Assembly: GCA_002102225.1 (NCBI GenBank) | Contig: LQPB01000060.1 | Location: 1-64,000, forward strand | Reading direction: 5' to 3' | DNA from: Mycobacterium interjectum | GTDB taxonomy: Bacteria > Actinomycetota > Actinomycetes > Mycobacteriales > Mycobacteriaceae | Length of the DNA: 64,000 bases | Shown here: in pieces, positions 17,633 through 25,783 of the stretch | How positions within the stretch are numbered: position 1 is the stretch's first letter | Layout of the letters: the number at the start of each line of letters is the position of its first letter | The notes under the pieces: model-generated | The model's database searches: none | Told to the model about the DNA's origin: nothing | What the model saw: the letters and a program-made list of their open reading frames with translations, nothing else | Position numbers and translations under genes: made by a program

Positions 17633-19501
17633 CTAACCCGCTCGCGCCCCATGGCGGTGCCCAGTCGTCGCGGGTCGCGCGACCTCCGGGTCGGCCCATT
17701 CGCCCACCCCGCACTCGCCGCGGTGATGCGCGGTCATGCCGTCGTCCTGTAGTGCATCGCCGTGGCCGGAAACGATGTCGGCAATGCTGAACAGCGACTC
17801 GGACCCGTCGTCGAAGTAATGCGAATGGTCGTAGAGCGGATTCGCCGAGTTGCCCGGCACCTCGGCCTTGAACCTCGTCGAGCCATAGCCGTCCATGGCG
17901 GGATCGTCCCCCAACCCGCCGAAGCTCAGGCCAATGAGCCCGGGCCCCGTCACACGGCCCGGCGACCAGGTGACCGCGTCACCCGAGGCCGCACCGACGT
18001 ACAGGTGGCCGCCGGGCGACAGATGGAAGTCGGCGACCGAATGCGCAAGATCGGTGCCGGGCGACCCGACCAGCACCGCGTCGTTCGCGCGCATCCCGTA
18101 TGCCGCCGCATCTGCTACAACCGTGGATCCATACGAGTGGCCGACCACCGTCAGGTGTGTCGGCGCACCCTCGTGGGTGACGGCCAAGGCGTTGATGTCG
18201 GCGGCCAGCGCCCGCGCGCCGGCGCGAGCCATGTCCGGTTCCCGCAGACCGGCGTCGTACCAGTTATCGGGGGCGTTGTAGCCGACCCAAGTCACCACCG
18301 CAGTCGGCTTGCTCCCATCGGCGCGGACGGACTCCTGGTACAACCGCACGCCATCGGCTTTGGCGAGCGTTCCCTCGCGGACACCGGCACCGGCCCCCTT
18401 CACCAGCACCGCGGTGTTGGCCGCCGTGTCGGGGTTTCCCAAGGCGATCGCCGCGGCGCCGTCGCCGCCAAACGCCTCGGGCTGATACTTCAACAGAAAC
18501 ACTTCCGGACTAGTCCGCTGGTCCAATGCGGTCACCGCGGCTCGCAGGCCTTGTTGGGTGCGCGAGGCGTTGCCGTAGCGGGTAATCGCGAGCTGGGACA
18601 GCCCATACTTGCCGGGGCCACTGACCACCGCGTCCACGGGCACGCCGTTCCGCGCGGCAACGTCCTCCACCCGACGAAGGTCACCGTTCATCACCGCCCG
18701 GTTGACCGCATTCCGCGCGACGACCGGAACACCGTTGAGGTTTCCCAGTTCCGGCGGATGGTCGGCGATCAATCGGCTTTGCTGCGCACGGTCGAGCGTC
18801 TTCCACCATCGGTTGACCTCCTCGGCGCTCGATCGCGGCGGCGGAAGCTGCACGGACACGTCGGGGTGCTCGGATCCGTCCACCGCATACAGGACTGTCG
18901 GGTCATAGCCGTCGGTTCGCAAGCTGGTCAGCGACCTGTCCAAGGACCTCGAGTAGCTGCTGCGTTCTGACCGCAGCCGGCCCACGGCCGCCGCGGTGTC
19001 GTCAATGGCTTCCTGCTCAAGAGCGTGGATCAATGCATCGAGCGCGGATCGATCCTCCGCCGCGAGTCTGATGTCATTCTCGAGATCAAGCGCTTGGCCG
19101 AGTAGTTCGTCGACCTGGCCCAGCCGAGCCTCCAACGCCGAAATCACCAGAGCGGCTGCACGTTGCGCCTCGGCCAACGCGGCGGCGACGCTTTCCAGAT
19201 CTGCCCCGATCTTGGGCAGCTGCAGGGACTGGGCACCGAGTGACTGCATCGTGCGCCGAACTTCGGCGAGTTCGTTGATCGGGTTCCCGCCGGTCGCCCG
19301 ATTCCAGGACGCCCCGAAGCGGCGACGCGCTTCCTGGAAGGCCGCGGCGGATTCGGCGGTACACCGGCCAGCGTCGTGAAATGCCTGCGCCAGAGAGGCG
19401 ATCTGCGCCGGCCGCCCCTCCTGCAGGCTGGCGTTGAGCGCCCAGGGGTCGCCGCCGGCCTCCGCTGTCAGGTCCCGACTGCTGATGTGTCGGAGGTCCA
19501 T
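17633..19501 (-). CDS. Alpha/beta hydrolase, DUF1023 type, with helical N-terminal domain
   Basis: A 622-aa protein. The first 220 residues are helical, start MDLRHISSRDLTAEAGGDPW and contain a coiled-coil-like stretch (VAAALAEAQRAAALVISALEARL), resembling the targeting domains of large WXG-like exported proteins. The C-terminal half is an alpha/beta hydrolase of the DUF1023 group with nucleophile elbow VVGHSYGST (Ser near residue 457). Likely acid and His partners lie further along, around GSPGTDLAHSVADFH and YDHSHYF. The ATG overlaps the DUF2563 gene by 34 bases. A lipase or esterase activity and export are inferred. In M. tuberculosis this locus carries cpnT, whose toxin domain is unrelated. 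Confidence 0.75.
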   Translation of the reverse strand: MDLRHISSRDLTAEAGGDPWALNASLQEGRPAQIASLAQAFHDAGRCTAESAAAFQEARRRFGASWNRATGGNPINELAEVRRTMQSLGAQSLQLPKIGADLESVAAALAEAQRAAALVISALEARLGQVDELLGQALDLENDIRLAAEDRSALDALIHALEQEAIDDTAAAVGRLRSERSSYSRSLDRSLTSLRTDGYDPTVLYAVDGSEHPDVSVQLPPPRSSAEEVNRWWKTLDRAQQSRLIADHPPELGNLNGVPVVARNAVNRAVMNGDLRRVEDVAARNGVPVDAVVSGPGKYGLSQLAITRYGNASRTQQGLRAAVTALDQRTSPEVFLLKYQPEAFGGDGAAAIALGNPDTAANTAVLVKGAGAGVREGTLAKADGVRLYQESVRADGSKPTAVVTWVGYNAPDNWYDAGLREPDMARAGARALAADINALAVTHEGAPTHLTVVGHSYGSTVVADAAAYGMRANDAVLVGSPGTDLAHSVADFHLSPGGHLYVGAASGDAVTWSPGRVTGPGLIGLSFGGLGDDPAMDGYGSTRFKAEVPGNSANPLYDHSHYFDDGSESLFSIADIVSGHGDALQDDGMTAHHRGECGVGEWADPEVARPATTGHRHGARAG

Positions 19502-19797
19502 CGCACCGCCCGCTCGTGTGCGGCGTTGCGGTCGTCCATGTTGGTGAAACCGTTGGCGGCGGAGTGCGCGTTGTGGCCGAGCCCGGTCAGCGTCTCCTGG
19601 TGAACGTGCAGGCTTTTGACGTGCTGCAGGTGCGCGGCGGTCACCGCCTGGTGGAACGTCTCGGCGGCGGCAAAGTCGCCAAACATTCCCGCCGCTAGGG
19701 GCCCCCGTGCCAGCTGGTCGGCCCCTTCTTGGGCGTGCCCGCCGGCGCGGTGAGACTGGTCGGCCCCCGAGTGCAGCAAGTCAGCATCGACGAACAT
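19468..19797 (-). CDS. DUF2563 family small helical protein (Esx-like partner)
   Basis: A 109-aa helical protein starting MFVDADLLHSGADQSHRAG, with LARGPLAAGMFGDFAAAETFH at the turn between two helices and MDDRNAAHERAVRW near the end. This fits the DUF2563 family, which in mycobacteria often precedes a DUF1023 hydrolase. The size and two-helix layout resemble Esx proteins, though there is no WXG at the turn. It overlaps the hydrolase start, so the two are coupled and may interact. Co-secretion through a type VII system is an inference. Its own promoter should lie in the 73 bases back to the calcium-loop gene. Confidence 0.7.
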   Translation of the reverse strand: MFVDADLLHSGADQSHRAGGHAQEGADQLARGPLAAGMFGDFAAAETFHQAVTAAHLQHVKSLHVHQETLTGLGHNAHSAANGFTNMDDRNAAHERAVRWTSDTSAVGT

Positions 19798-19870
19798 CGC
19801 TACCCCCTTCTCGACTCGTCGTAACGGTATTAACGCCCCGGTCGCTGGTCAATTCAGCCCCCTGACGCGT

Positions 19871-20380
19871 TCACAGGTTGGTGGCACCGTCGGCCAAACC
19901 GTCGCCGTCGGCGTCGGTCAGCCTGACGTTCCACTTCCCGTCGCCGTCGGTGTCGACGTACCCGGTGACGCCGCCGCCGCCGGCGCACAGCACCCGGTCG
20001 GCCGCCCCGTCGCCGTCGCTGTCGAGCAGCCGGTCGTCGGCCCGCCCCTGGCCGTCGAAGTCGACAAGCGGACCGCCGGTGTGCTCGACCCCGTCGAGCC
20101 CGAACCACCGCAGCTGCCCGCCCCGGTCGAAGGCGACGCCCCACGTCCCCGATCCCTCATCGGTGAACCACGCCTCGGGCGTGCCGTCATCGTCGAGATC
20201 GAGGACGGCGTGGTCGGCCATTCCGTCGCCGTCGAAATCCGCCAGCGCGTCGTCTTGCATCCCATCGCCGTCGAGGTCCAGGCCGATCGCGTCGAGCCGG
20301 CCATCCCCGTCCAAGTCGAGGTTGGGCTGGCCGTTCCAGATGGCAGCTGCGCCATCGTCATTCGCCAGGCAGTAGTCCAC
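19871..20380 (-). CDS. Calcium-loop repeat protein (Rv3906c-like), eight DxDxDG-type units
   Basis: A 169-aa acidic protein starting at a GTG (VDYCLANDDG). Nearly the whole chain is built of eight units like DLDGDGRLD, DFDGDGMAD, DSDGDGAAD and DTDGDGKWN, which match the Asp/Gly calcium-binding loops of EF-hand-like or thrombospondin type 3-like repeats. Length equals the 169 aa I recall for Rv3906c. No signal peptide is visible. Binding of several calcium ions is a structural inference. It stands 24 bases after pcnA in the same direction, and lies upstream of the DUF2563-hydrolase pair. Confidence 0.7.
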   Translation of the reverse strand: MDYCLANDDGAAAIWNGQPNLDLDGDGRLDAIGLDLDGDGMQDDALADFDGDGMADHAVLDLDDDGTPEAWFTDEGSGTWGVAFDRGGQLRWFGLDGVEHTGGPLVDFDGQGRADDRLLDSDGDGAADRVLCAGGGGVTGYVDTDGDGKWNVRLTDADGDGLADGATNL

Positions 20381-20404
20381 ACCTACTCGGACGCGGCTCC
20401 CCCG

Positions 20405-21847
20405 CTAGGCGTTCCCACGCGATTGCCACCAGGCCAGCAGCTCGGCGGTCGCCTCCTCGGTCGTCAGAGGCCCGCGCTCCAGTCGCAGCTCCTTCAAATA
20501 CCGCCAGGCCTCGCCGACCTGCGGGCCGGCCGGGATCCCGAGCAGCTCCATGATCGCGTTGCCGTCCAGATCCGGGCGCACCCGCGCCAAGTCCTCCTGA
20601 GCGGCCAGCTCGGCGATCCGCTCCTCCAGCCGGTCGTAGCTGGCCTGCAGCCGCGCGGCCCGGCGCTTGTTGCGGGTGGTGCAGTCGGCACGCACCAGCT
20701 TGTGCAGCCGGGGCAGCAGCGGCCCCGCGTCGGTGACGTAGCGGCGCACCGCCGAATCGGTCCATCTGCCGTCGCCGTAGCCGTGGAACCGCAGGTGCAG
20801 GAACACCAGCTGCGAGACGTCGTCGATCATCTGCCGCGAATACTTCAACGCCCGCAACCTTTTTCGGACCATCTTGGCGCCCACCACCTCGTGATGGTGA
20901 AAGCTCACCCCGCCGTCGGGCTCGTGCCGCCGCGTCGAGGGCTTGCCGATGTCATGCAGCAGCGCGGCCCAGCGCAGCACCAGATCGGGCCCGTCGTCCT
21001 CCAGCGCGATCGCCTGGCGCAGCACCGTCAGCGAATGTTGGTAGACGTCCTTGTGCTGGTGGTGTTCGTCGATGGCCATCCGCATGCCACCGACCTCGGG
21101 CAGCACCACCTCCCCCATCCCGGTCTCCACCAGCAGGTCGATGCCGGCCACCGGGTCGTCGCCCAGCAACATCTTGTCCAGCTCGGTGGCTATTCGCTCG
21201 GCGCTGATCCGCTGCAGCTGCGGCGCCATCTCCTCGATCGCCTGTCGCACCCGCGGGGCGACGGTGAACCCGAGCTGCGACACGAACCGCGCGGCGCGCA
21301 GCATCCGCAACGGGTCATCGCCGAAGGACACCGACGGCGCAGCCGGGGTGTCCAGCACCCGCTCGCGCAGCGCGACCAAACCGCTTAGCGGATCGAGGAA
21401 TTCGCCCGGCCCGCCGGCCGTGACGCGCACGGCCATCGCGTTGACCGTGAAATCACGGCGCACCAGATCGTCCTCGAGGCGCTCGCCGAAACGCACCTCG
21501 GGTTTGCGCGACACCTGGTCGTAGGCGTCGGCGCGGAACGTGGTGATCTCCAGGCGGTAGTCGCCCTTGCCGACCCCGACCGTGCCGAACTGGATCCCCG
21601 TCTCCCACACCGAGTCGGCCCACCGCCGCACCAACTCCTGAACCTGCTCGGGACGGGCGTCGGTGGTGAAATCCAAGTCGGGACTGAGCCTGCCCAGCAA
21701 CGCGTCGCGCACCGAACCGCCGACGAGGTACAACTCGTGCCCGGCGGCATCGAACATCGAACCCAGCTCACCCAGCACGGAGGCATGCTTGTTCAGCGCG
21801 ACCGCGGCGGCGGTCAGCAGGGCGGCATCCTGGGCGGCGTCAGGCAC
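20405..21847 (-). CDS. pcnA: CCA-adding tRNA nucleotidyltransferase / poly(A) polymerase family, PcnA
   Basis: A 480-aa class II nucleotidyltransferase (Rv3907c-like). It adds or repairs the CCA end of tRNA, and this matters here because the two tRNAs in the window do not encode CCA. The head domain has LVGGSVRDALLGRLSPDLDFTTDA with the catalytic Asp pair, then RRDFTVNAMAV. An HD phosphohydrolase domain follows (LLHDIGKPSTRRHEPDGG and FHHHEVVG). The GTG start reads VPDAAQDAALL. The gene is divergent from mutT4, with vapBC inserted between them. Confidence 0.93.
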   Translation of the reverse strand: MPDAAQDAALLTAAAVALNKHASVLGELGSMFDAAGHELYLVGGSVRDALLGRLSPDLDFTTDARPEQVQELVRRWADSVWETGIQFGTVGVGKGDYRLEITTFRADAYDQVSRKPEVRFGERLEDDLVRRDFTVNAMAVRVTAGGPGEFLDPLSGLVALRERVLDTPAAPSVSFGDDPLRMLRAARFVSQLGFTVAPRVRQAIEEMAPQLQRISAERIATELDKMLLGDDPVAGIDLLVETGMGEVVLPEVGGMRMAIDEHHQHKDVYQHSLTVLRQAIALEDDGPDLVLRWAALLHDIGKPSTRRHEPDGGVSFHHHEVVGAKMVRKRLRALKYSRQMIDDVSQLVFLHLRFHGYGDGRWTDSAVRRYVTDAGPLLPRLHKLVRADCTTRNKRRAARLQASYDRLEERIAELAAQEDLARVRPDLDGNAIMELLGIPAGPQVGEAWRYLKELRLERGPLTTEEATAELLAWWQSRGNA

Positions 21848-21906
21848 GTTCGATCAGCGTAGTCGGACGGCCTGGCGAGCGTGCTGGGCGCCGCTGGACG
21901 GCGCGG

Positions 21907-22329
21907 CTAGATACTTCCCCGTGGCAGCACCCACCGGTGTTTGAACTCTAAAACCGTCGCAGCGGTTTCGAAGTCAGCGTCGTAGTGGACAACGATGATT
22001 TGGTGCGCGGCGGCAATCGTCGCGGTGAGCAGGTCGGCCACACCCACGGATCGATGGAGGCCGGTTCTCGCCAGGGCCCGCTGCGCACCCAGTGCGGTCT
22101 GCCAATGCTCGTCATCGGTCGGCAGATACTCGTAGGCGGCGCGGCGGTCAGCCCACAACTGCTCGTATTCGGCCGGTCCGCGCGCACTGTAAAGCGCCTC
22201 GGCGTCCAGCGATGCCGTGGTCGCGACCACGCCGCTTTCGATCAGTGGCCGCAGGCGTCGAGACACGTCAGGATGGCGCATCCTCGCCGCGGCGCTGGTG
22301 TCGACCAGGTAGCGCGCGATCAGCGCCAC
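21907..22329 (-). CDS. VapC-type PIN-domain toxin
   Basis: A 140-aa PIN-domain ribonuclease, the toxin of a type II pair. Start chosen at the GTG reading VALIARYLVDTSA, which overlaps the vapB stop by ten bases. The four acidic residues expected of a PIN active site are visible: Asp in YLVDTSA, Glu in LDAEALYSA, Asp in GVADLLTATIAA and Asp in VVHYDADFE. It should cleave RNA (tRNA or rRNA loops in characterised mycobacterial VapCs) and be neutralised by the VapB encoded upstream. I do not know which numbered VapC it corresponds to. Confidence 0.88.
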   Translation of the reverse strand: MALIARYLVDTSAAARMRHPDVSRRLRPLIESGVVATTASLDAEALYSARGPAEYEQLWADRRAAYEYLPTDDEHWQTALGAQRALARTGLHRSVGVADLLTATIAAAHQIIVVHYDADFETAATVLEFKHRWVLPRGSI

Positions 22330-22526
22330 ACGTCGCCGCGCTCGGCCTCGTCGGCCATCTCCTCCAAGCCCCCTTGTTCGAGCCATTCGACCTGGCGTGC
22401 CCGGGCCGAGGTGGCAGCCGCCTGCTGCAGCGCCATCCGCACTGTGTCCGAAATACCGGTCGTCTTCAATTCACGCTGCGCCGCGGCAAGGAGGTCGTCA
22501 TCCAGATCGATCAGTCTTTTGGGCAT
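22320..22526 (-). CDS. VapB-type antitoxin
   Basis: A 68-aa antitoxin starting MPKRLIDLDDDLLAAAQREL. The first 45 residues fit a ribbon-helix-helix DNA-binding fold (strand RLIDLDD, then two helices ending VRMALQQAA). The C-terminal tail (EWLEQGGLEEMADEAERGDVWR) should wrap the toxin. The gene overlaps vapC, the standard coupling of these pairs. It is expected to repress its own promoter; an inverted repeat lies just upstream. Confidence 0.87.
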   Translation of the reverse strand: MPKRLIDLDDDLLAAAQRELKTTGISDTVRMALQQAAATSARARQVEWLEQGGLEEMADEAERGDVWR

Positions 22527-22544
22527 AGCTCTCCGGCGTCGAAT

Positions 22545-22570
22545 ATATACATTTTGTGGATGAAGTATAT
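22545..22570. promoter_or_regulatory. Inverted repeat upstream of vapB, candidate VapBC operator
   Basis: Arms ATATAC (22545-22550) and GTATAT (22565-22570) are separated by 14 bases, in an unusually AT-rich patch about 20 bases upstream of the vapB start. VapBC complexes usually bind such palindromes overlapping their own promoter. The site also lies 83 bases upstream of the divergent mutT4 start. Confidence 0.45.
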
Positions 22571-22652
22571 CTCCACCGCCGCATCCCGTCGCATGGCGGC
22601 CCAGCGGCGAGTATGTCCAGAAGAGCGACCCCCGCCAGCTACTATCGCTTGG

Positions 22653-23387
22653 GTGTCGGACGCCGAACAAGCCAGACCACGTCGACGCCGGGGGCGGCGC
22701 CGGCGTCGCGCTGGCGGCGGCGCGGCGGAGAACCCCACCGACACCCCGCCGAACGGCGACGCCCCCGCGGCCAAACCGCGACGACCGCGCCCGTCTCGCC
22801 GCGTTCCGGAGCGACTCAAGACCGTCCACGAAACCTCCGCCGGGGGCCTGGTCATCGACGGTATCGACGGCCCGCGCGACGGACAGGTCGCCGCGCTGAT
22901 CGGTCGCGTCGATCGGCGCGGGCGAATGCTGTGGTCGCTGCCCAAAGGCCACATCGAGGTCGGCGAGACCGCCGAGCAGACCGCCATCCGTGAGGTCGCC
23001 GAGGAGACCGGGATCCGCGGCAGCGTGCTGGCCGCGCTGGGGCGCATCGACTACTGGTTCGTCACCGACGGCCGCCGCGTGCACAAGACGGTGCATCATT
23101 ATTTGATGCGCTTCTCGGGCGGCGAGCTGTCCGACGAGGACCTCGAGGTGGCCGAGGTGGCCTGGGTGCCGATCCACGAACTGCCGTCGCGGCTGGCCTA
23201 CGCCGACGAGCGCCGGCTGGCCCAGGTGGCCGACGAGCTGATCGACAAGCTGCAGAACGACGGTGTCGACGCGCTTCCGTCGCTGCCACCCAGCGCGCCC
23301 CGGCGGCACCCGCAAACACATTCGCGCACCCGCCACTCGGACAAGCGCGTAGGGGGCCGGAAGAACGGTCACGGGCCGGGGCCGTGA
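22653..23387 (+). CDS. mutT4: Nudix hydrolase MutT4
   Basis: A 244-aa Nudix hydrolase (Rv3908-like). Start chosen at the GTG reading VSDAEQARPRRRRGRR, which matches the start I recall for the M. tuberculosis protein; the frame is open further upstream without similarity. The N-terminus is strongly basic and low in complexity. The Nudix box is GHIEVGETAEQTAIREVAEETG, fitting Gx5Ex7REUXEEXGU, and the catalytic domain starts at VHETSAGGLVI. The basic C-terminal tail is poorly conserved. It ends with a four-base overlap (GTGA) with the next gene. Confidence 0.92.
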   Translation: MSDAEQARPRRRRGRRRRRAGGGAAENPTDTPPNGDAPAAKPRRPRPSRRVPERLKTVHETSAGGLVIDGIDGPRDGQVAALIGRVDRRGRMLWSLPKGHIEVGETAEQTAIREVAEETGIRGSVLAALGRIDYWFVTDGRRVHKTVHHYLMRFSGGELSDEDLEVAEVAWVPIHELPSRLAYADERRLAQVADELIDKLQNDGVDALPSLPPSAPRRHPQTHSRTRHSDKRVGGRKNGHGPGP

Positions 23388-25783
23388 CGCCGCCGCGACT
23401 CTGCTGGGCCGGCTTGTTGCGCCTTGCCGCAGTGGTTGCCATCGTGGCCGGCTCTGCGGCGCTCGTGGGACCTGCCCCGCGCGCGGTCGCGGGTGAGCCC
23501 GGCGATACCCCGTTCCTGCGGGTCCGCATCGATCAGGTGACCCCCGACGTGGTCACCACGACGAGCCCGCCCGTCGTCACCGTCAGCGGCATGGTCACCA
23601 ACATCGGCGACCGCCCGGTCCGCGACGTCATGGTCCGGCTCGAGCACGCGCCGGCGGTCGCCGACTCGGCGGCGCTGCGCACCTCGCTGGACGGCAAGAC
23701 CGACCAGTACCAGCCGGCCGCCGACTTCCTCACCGTGGCCCCCGAACTGCAGCGCGGGCAGCAGGCCGGCTTCACCCTTTCGGCCCCGCTGCGCGCGGTG
23801 ACCAAGCCGTCGTTGGGCATGGAGAAGCCGGGCATCTATCCCGTCCTGGTCAACGTCAACGGAACGCCCGACTACGGCGCCCCCGCCCGCCTCGACAACG
23901 CCCGGTTCCTGCTGCCCGTCGTCGGCGTGCCACCGGATCACGCCGACGACGTGAACTCCGCCGTCGCGCCCGACACCTCCAAACCCGTGTGGATCACCAT
24001 GCTGTGGCCGCTGGCTGACCGGCCGCGCCTGTCCCCCGGCGTCCCGGGCGGCACCATCCCGGTCCGGTTGGTCGACGACGACCTGGCCACCTCGCTGGCC
24101 CCCGGCGGCCGCCTCGACATCCTGCTGGCCGCGGCCGAGGTCGCCACCAGCCACGACGTCGACCCGGACGGCGCCGTCAGCCACGCGCTGTGCCTGGCCG
24201 TGGATCCCGACCTGCTGGTCACCGTCAACGCGATGACCGGCGGCTACGTGGTGTCCAATTCGCCCGACGGCCCCGCCCAGCTTCCGGGCACCCCCACACA
24301 TCCGGGCACCGGCCAGGCCGCCGCGGCCGACTGGTTGAACCGCCTGCGCACGCTGGCCCACCACACCTGCGTAGCGCCGCTGCCCTACGCCCAAGCCGAC
24401 CTGGACGCTCTGCAGCGCGTCAACGACCCCGGGCTGAGCGCCACCGCCACCAACACCATCGGCGCCATCGTCGACCGCATCCTCGACGTGCCCTCCACCC
24501 GCGGGGCCACGCTGCTGCCCGACGGCCCGTTGACCGGCCGCGCCGTGAACCTGCTCAGCGCCGACGACAGCACGGTCGCGATCGCCGCCGGCAACCTCTC
24601 CGCCCAGGATCAGACGAACGACACCGCGACCGCCGTCGACACCGCCCCCAGGCGGCTCTCGCCGCAGGTGGTGCTCGCGCCGTTCGACCCGGCGGTCGGG
24701 GCCGCGCTGGCCGGCGCGGGCAACAGTCCCGTCGTTCCCACCTACCTGGACTCCTCGCTGGCCGTTCCGCTCTCGCACGACTCGGGCACCGCGCGGCGCC
24801 AGGACGCGCTGGGCTCCATCTTTTGGCACGCCCTGCAGGGCGACGCCGCGCCCCGCACCCAGCTCCTGGTCCCCCCGGCGACGTGGAGCCTGCAGGCCGA
24901 CGACGCGCAGGTCATCCTCACTGCGCTGGCCACCACCATCCGTTCCGGTTTGGCGGTGCCGCGGCCGCTGCCGGCGGTCATCGCGGAGGCCAACCAGCCC
25001 GGAAAAGCCGGCACCGAACCGGCCCCGCTGGCGGGCTCCGACGGATCCGCGCGCGGCCGGATCAGCGACGACGTGACCGGCGCCATCGCGGGCCAGGTCG
25101 GCCGGCTGTGGGGGCTGACCTCGGCGCTGAGCACCGACGAGCGCACCGGGCTGACCGGCGTCCAGTACACCGCCCCGCTGCGCGAGGACATGCTGCGCGC
25201 GTTGAGCCAGTCCGAACCGCCCGACACCCGCAACGGGTTGGCCCAGGAGCGCCTCGCGGTGGTCGGCAAGACGATCAACGACTTGTTCGGCGCCGTCACG
25301 ATCGTCAACCCGGGCGGCTCCTACACCCTGGCCACCGAGCACAGCCCGCTGCCGCTGGCGCTGCACAACGGCCTGGCCGTTCCGATCCGGGTGCGGCTGC
25401 AGGTCGACGCCCCGCCCGGGATGCGGGTGACCGACGTCGGCCAGATCGAGTTGCCGCCCGGATACCTGCCGTTGCGGGTGCCGATCGAGGTCAACTTCAC
25501 CCAGCGCGTCGCCGTCGATGTGACGCTGCGGACCCCGGACGGCATGCGGCTGGGCGACCCGGTGCGGTTGTCGGTCCACTCCAACGCCTACGGCAAGGTG
25601 CTGTTCGCGATCACGCTCAGCGCCGCGGCGGTGCTGGTGCTGCTGGCCGGGCGCCGGCTGTGGCACCGGTTCCGCGGCCAGCCCGACCGCGCCGACCTGG
25701 ACCGCCCGGATCCGCCCCACGCCAGCCCCGCCGACCTGCGCGACGAGATCGACGATCGCGTGGATCAGCAGCACAGAGTATGA
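23384..25783 (+). CDS. Exported single-pass membrane protein, DUF6049 type (Rv3909-like)
   Basis: A 799-aa protein of unknown biochemical function, conserved next to murJ in mycobacteria. A signal peptide lies at about residues 8-37 (LLRLAAVVAIVAGSAALVG), a large extracellular region follows, and one transmembrane helix near residues 742-765 (VLFAITLSAAAVLVLLAG) ends in a short basic cytoplasmic tail. The GTG start overlaps mutT4 by four bases and the stop overlaps murJ by four, so the three genes form one coupled unit. Its location suggests a role in envelope assembly alongside the lipid II flippase; that is inference. Confidence 0.85.
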   Translation: MTPPRLCWAGLLRLAAVVAIVAGSAALVGPAPRAVAGEPGDTPFLRVRIDQVTPDVVTTTSPPVVTVSGMVTNIGDRPVRDVMVRLEHAPAVADSAALRTSLDGKTDQYQPAADFLTVAPELQRGQQAGFTLSAPLRAVTKPSLGMEKPGIYPVLVNVNGTPDYGAPARLDNARFLLPVVGVPPDHADDVNSAVAPDTSKPVWITMLWPLADRPRLSPGVPGGTIPVRLVDDDLATSLAPGGRLDILLAAAEVATSHDVDPDGAVSHALCLAVDPDLLVTVNAMTGGYVVSNSPDGPAQLPGTPTHPGTGQAAAADWLNRLRTLAHHTCVAPLPYAQADLDALQRVNDPGLSATATNTIGAIVDRILDVPSTRGATLLPDGPLTGRAVNLLSADDSTVAIAAGNLSAQDQTNDTATAVDTAPRRLSPQVVLAPFDPAVGAALAGAGNSPVVPTYLDSSLAVPLSHDSGTARRQDALGSIFWHALQGDAAPRTQLLVPPATWSLQADDAQVILTALATTIRSGLAVPRPLPAVIAEANQPGKAGTEPAPLAGSDGSARGRISDDVTGAIAGQVGRLWGLTSALSTDERTGLTGVQYTAPLREDMLRALSQSEPPDTRNGLAQERLAVVGKTINDLFGAVTIVNPGGSYTLATEHSPLPLALHNGLAVPIRVRLQVDAPPGMRVTDVGQIELPPGYLPLRVPIEVNFTQRVAVDVTLRTPDGMRLGDPVRLSVHSNAYGKVLFAITLSAAAVLVLLAGRRLWHRFRGQPDRADLDRPDPPHASPADLRDEIDDRVDQQHRV

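Noticed and set aside
17633..19501. CpnT orthologue
   Set aside because: Position is similar, but the C-terminal domain is an alpha/beta hydrolase with GHSYGS rather than a NAD-glycohydrolase toxin.
24190..25779. Upstream extension of the murJ frame
   Set aside because: Open frame without similarity, lying over the preceding gene; the ATG at 25780 with a four-base overlap is the natural start.
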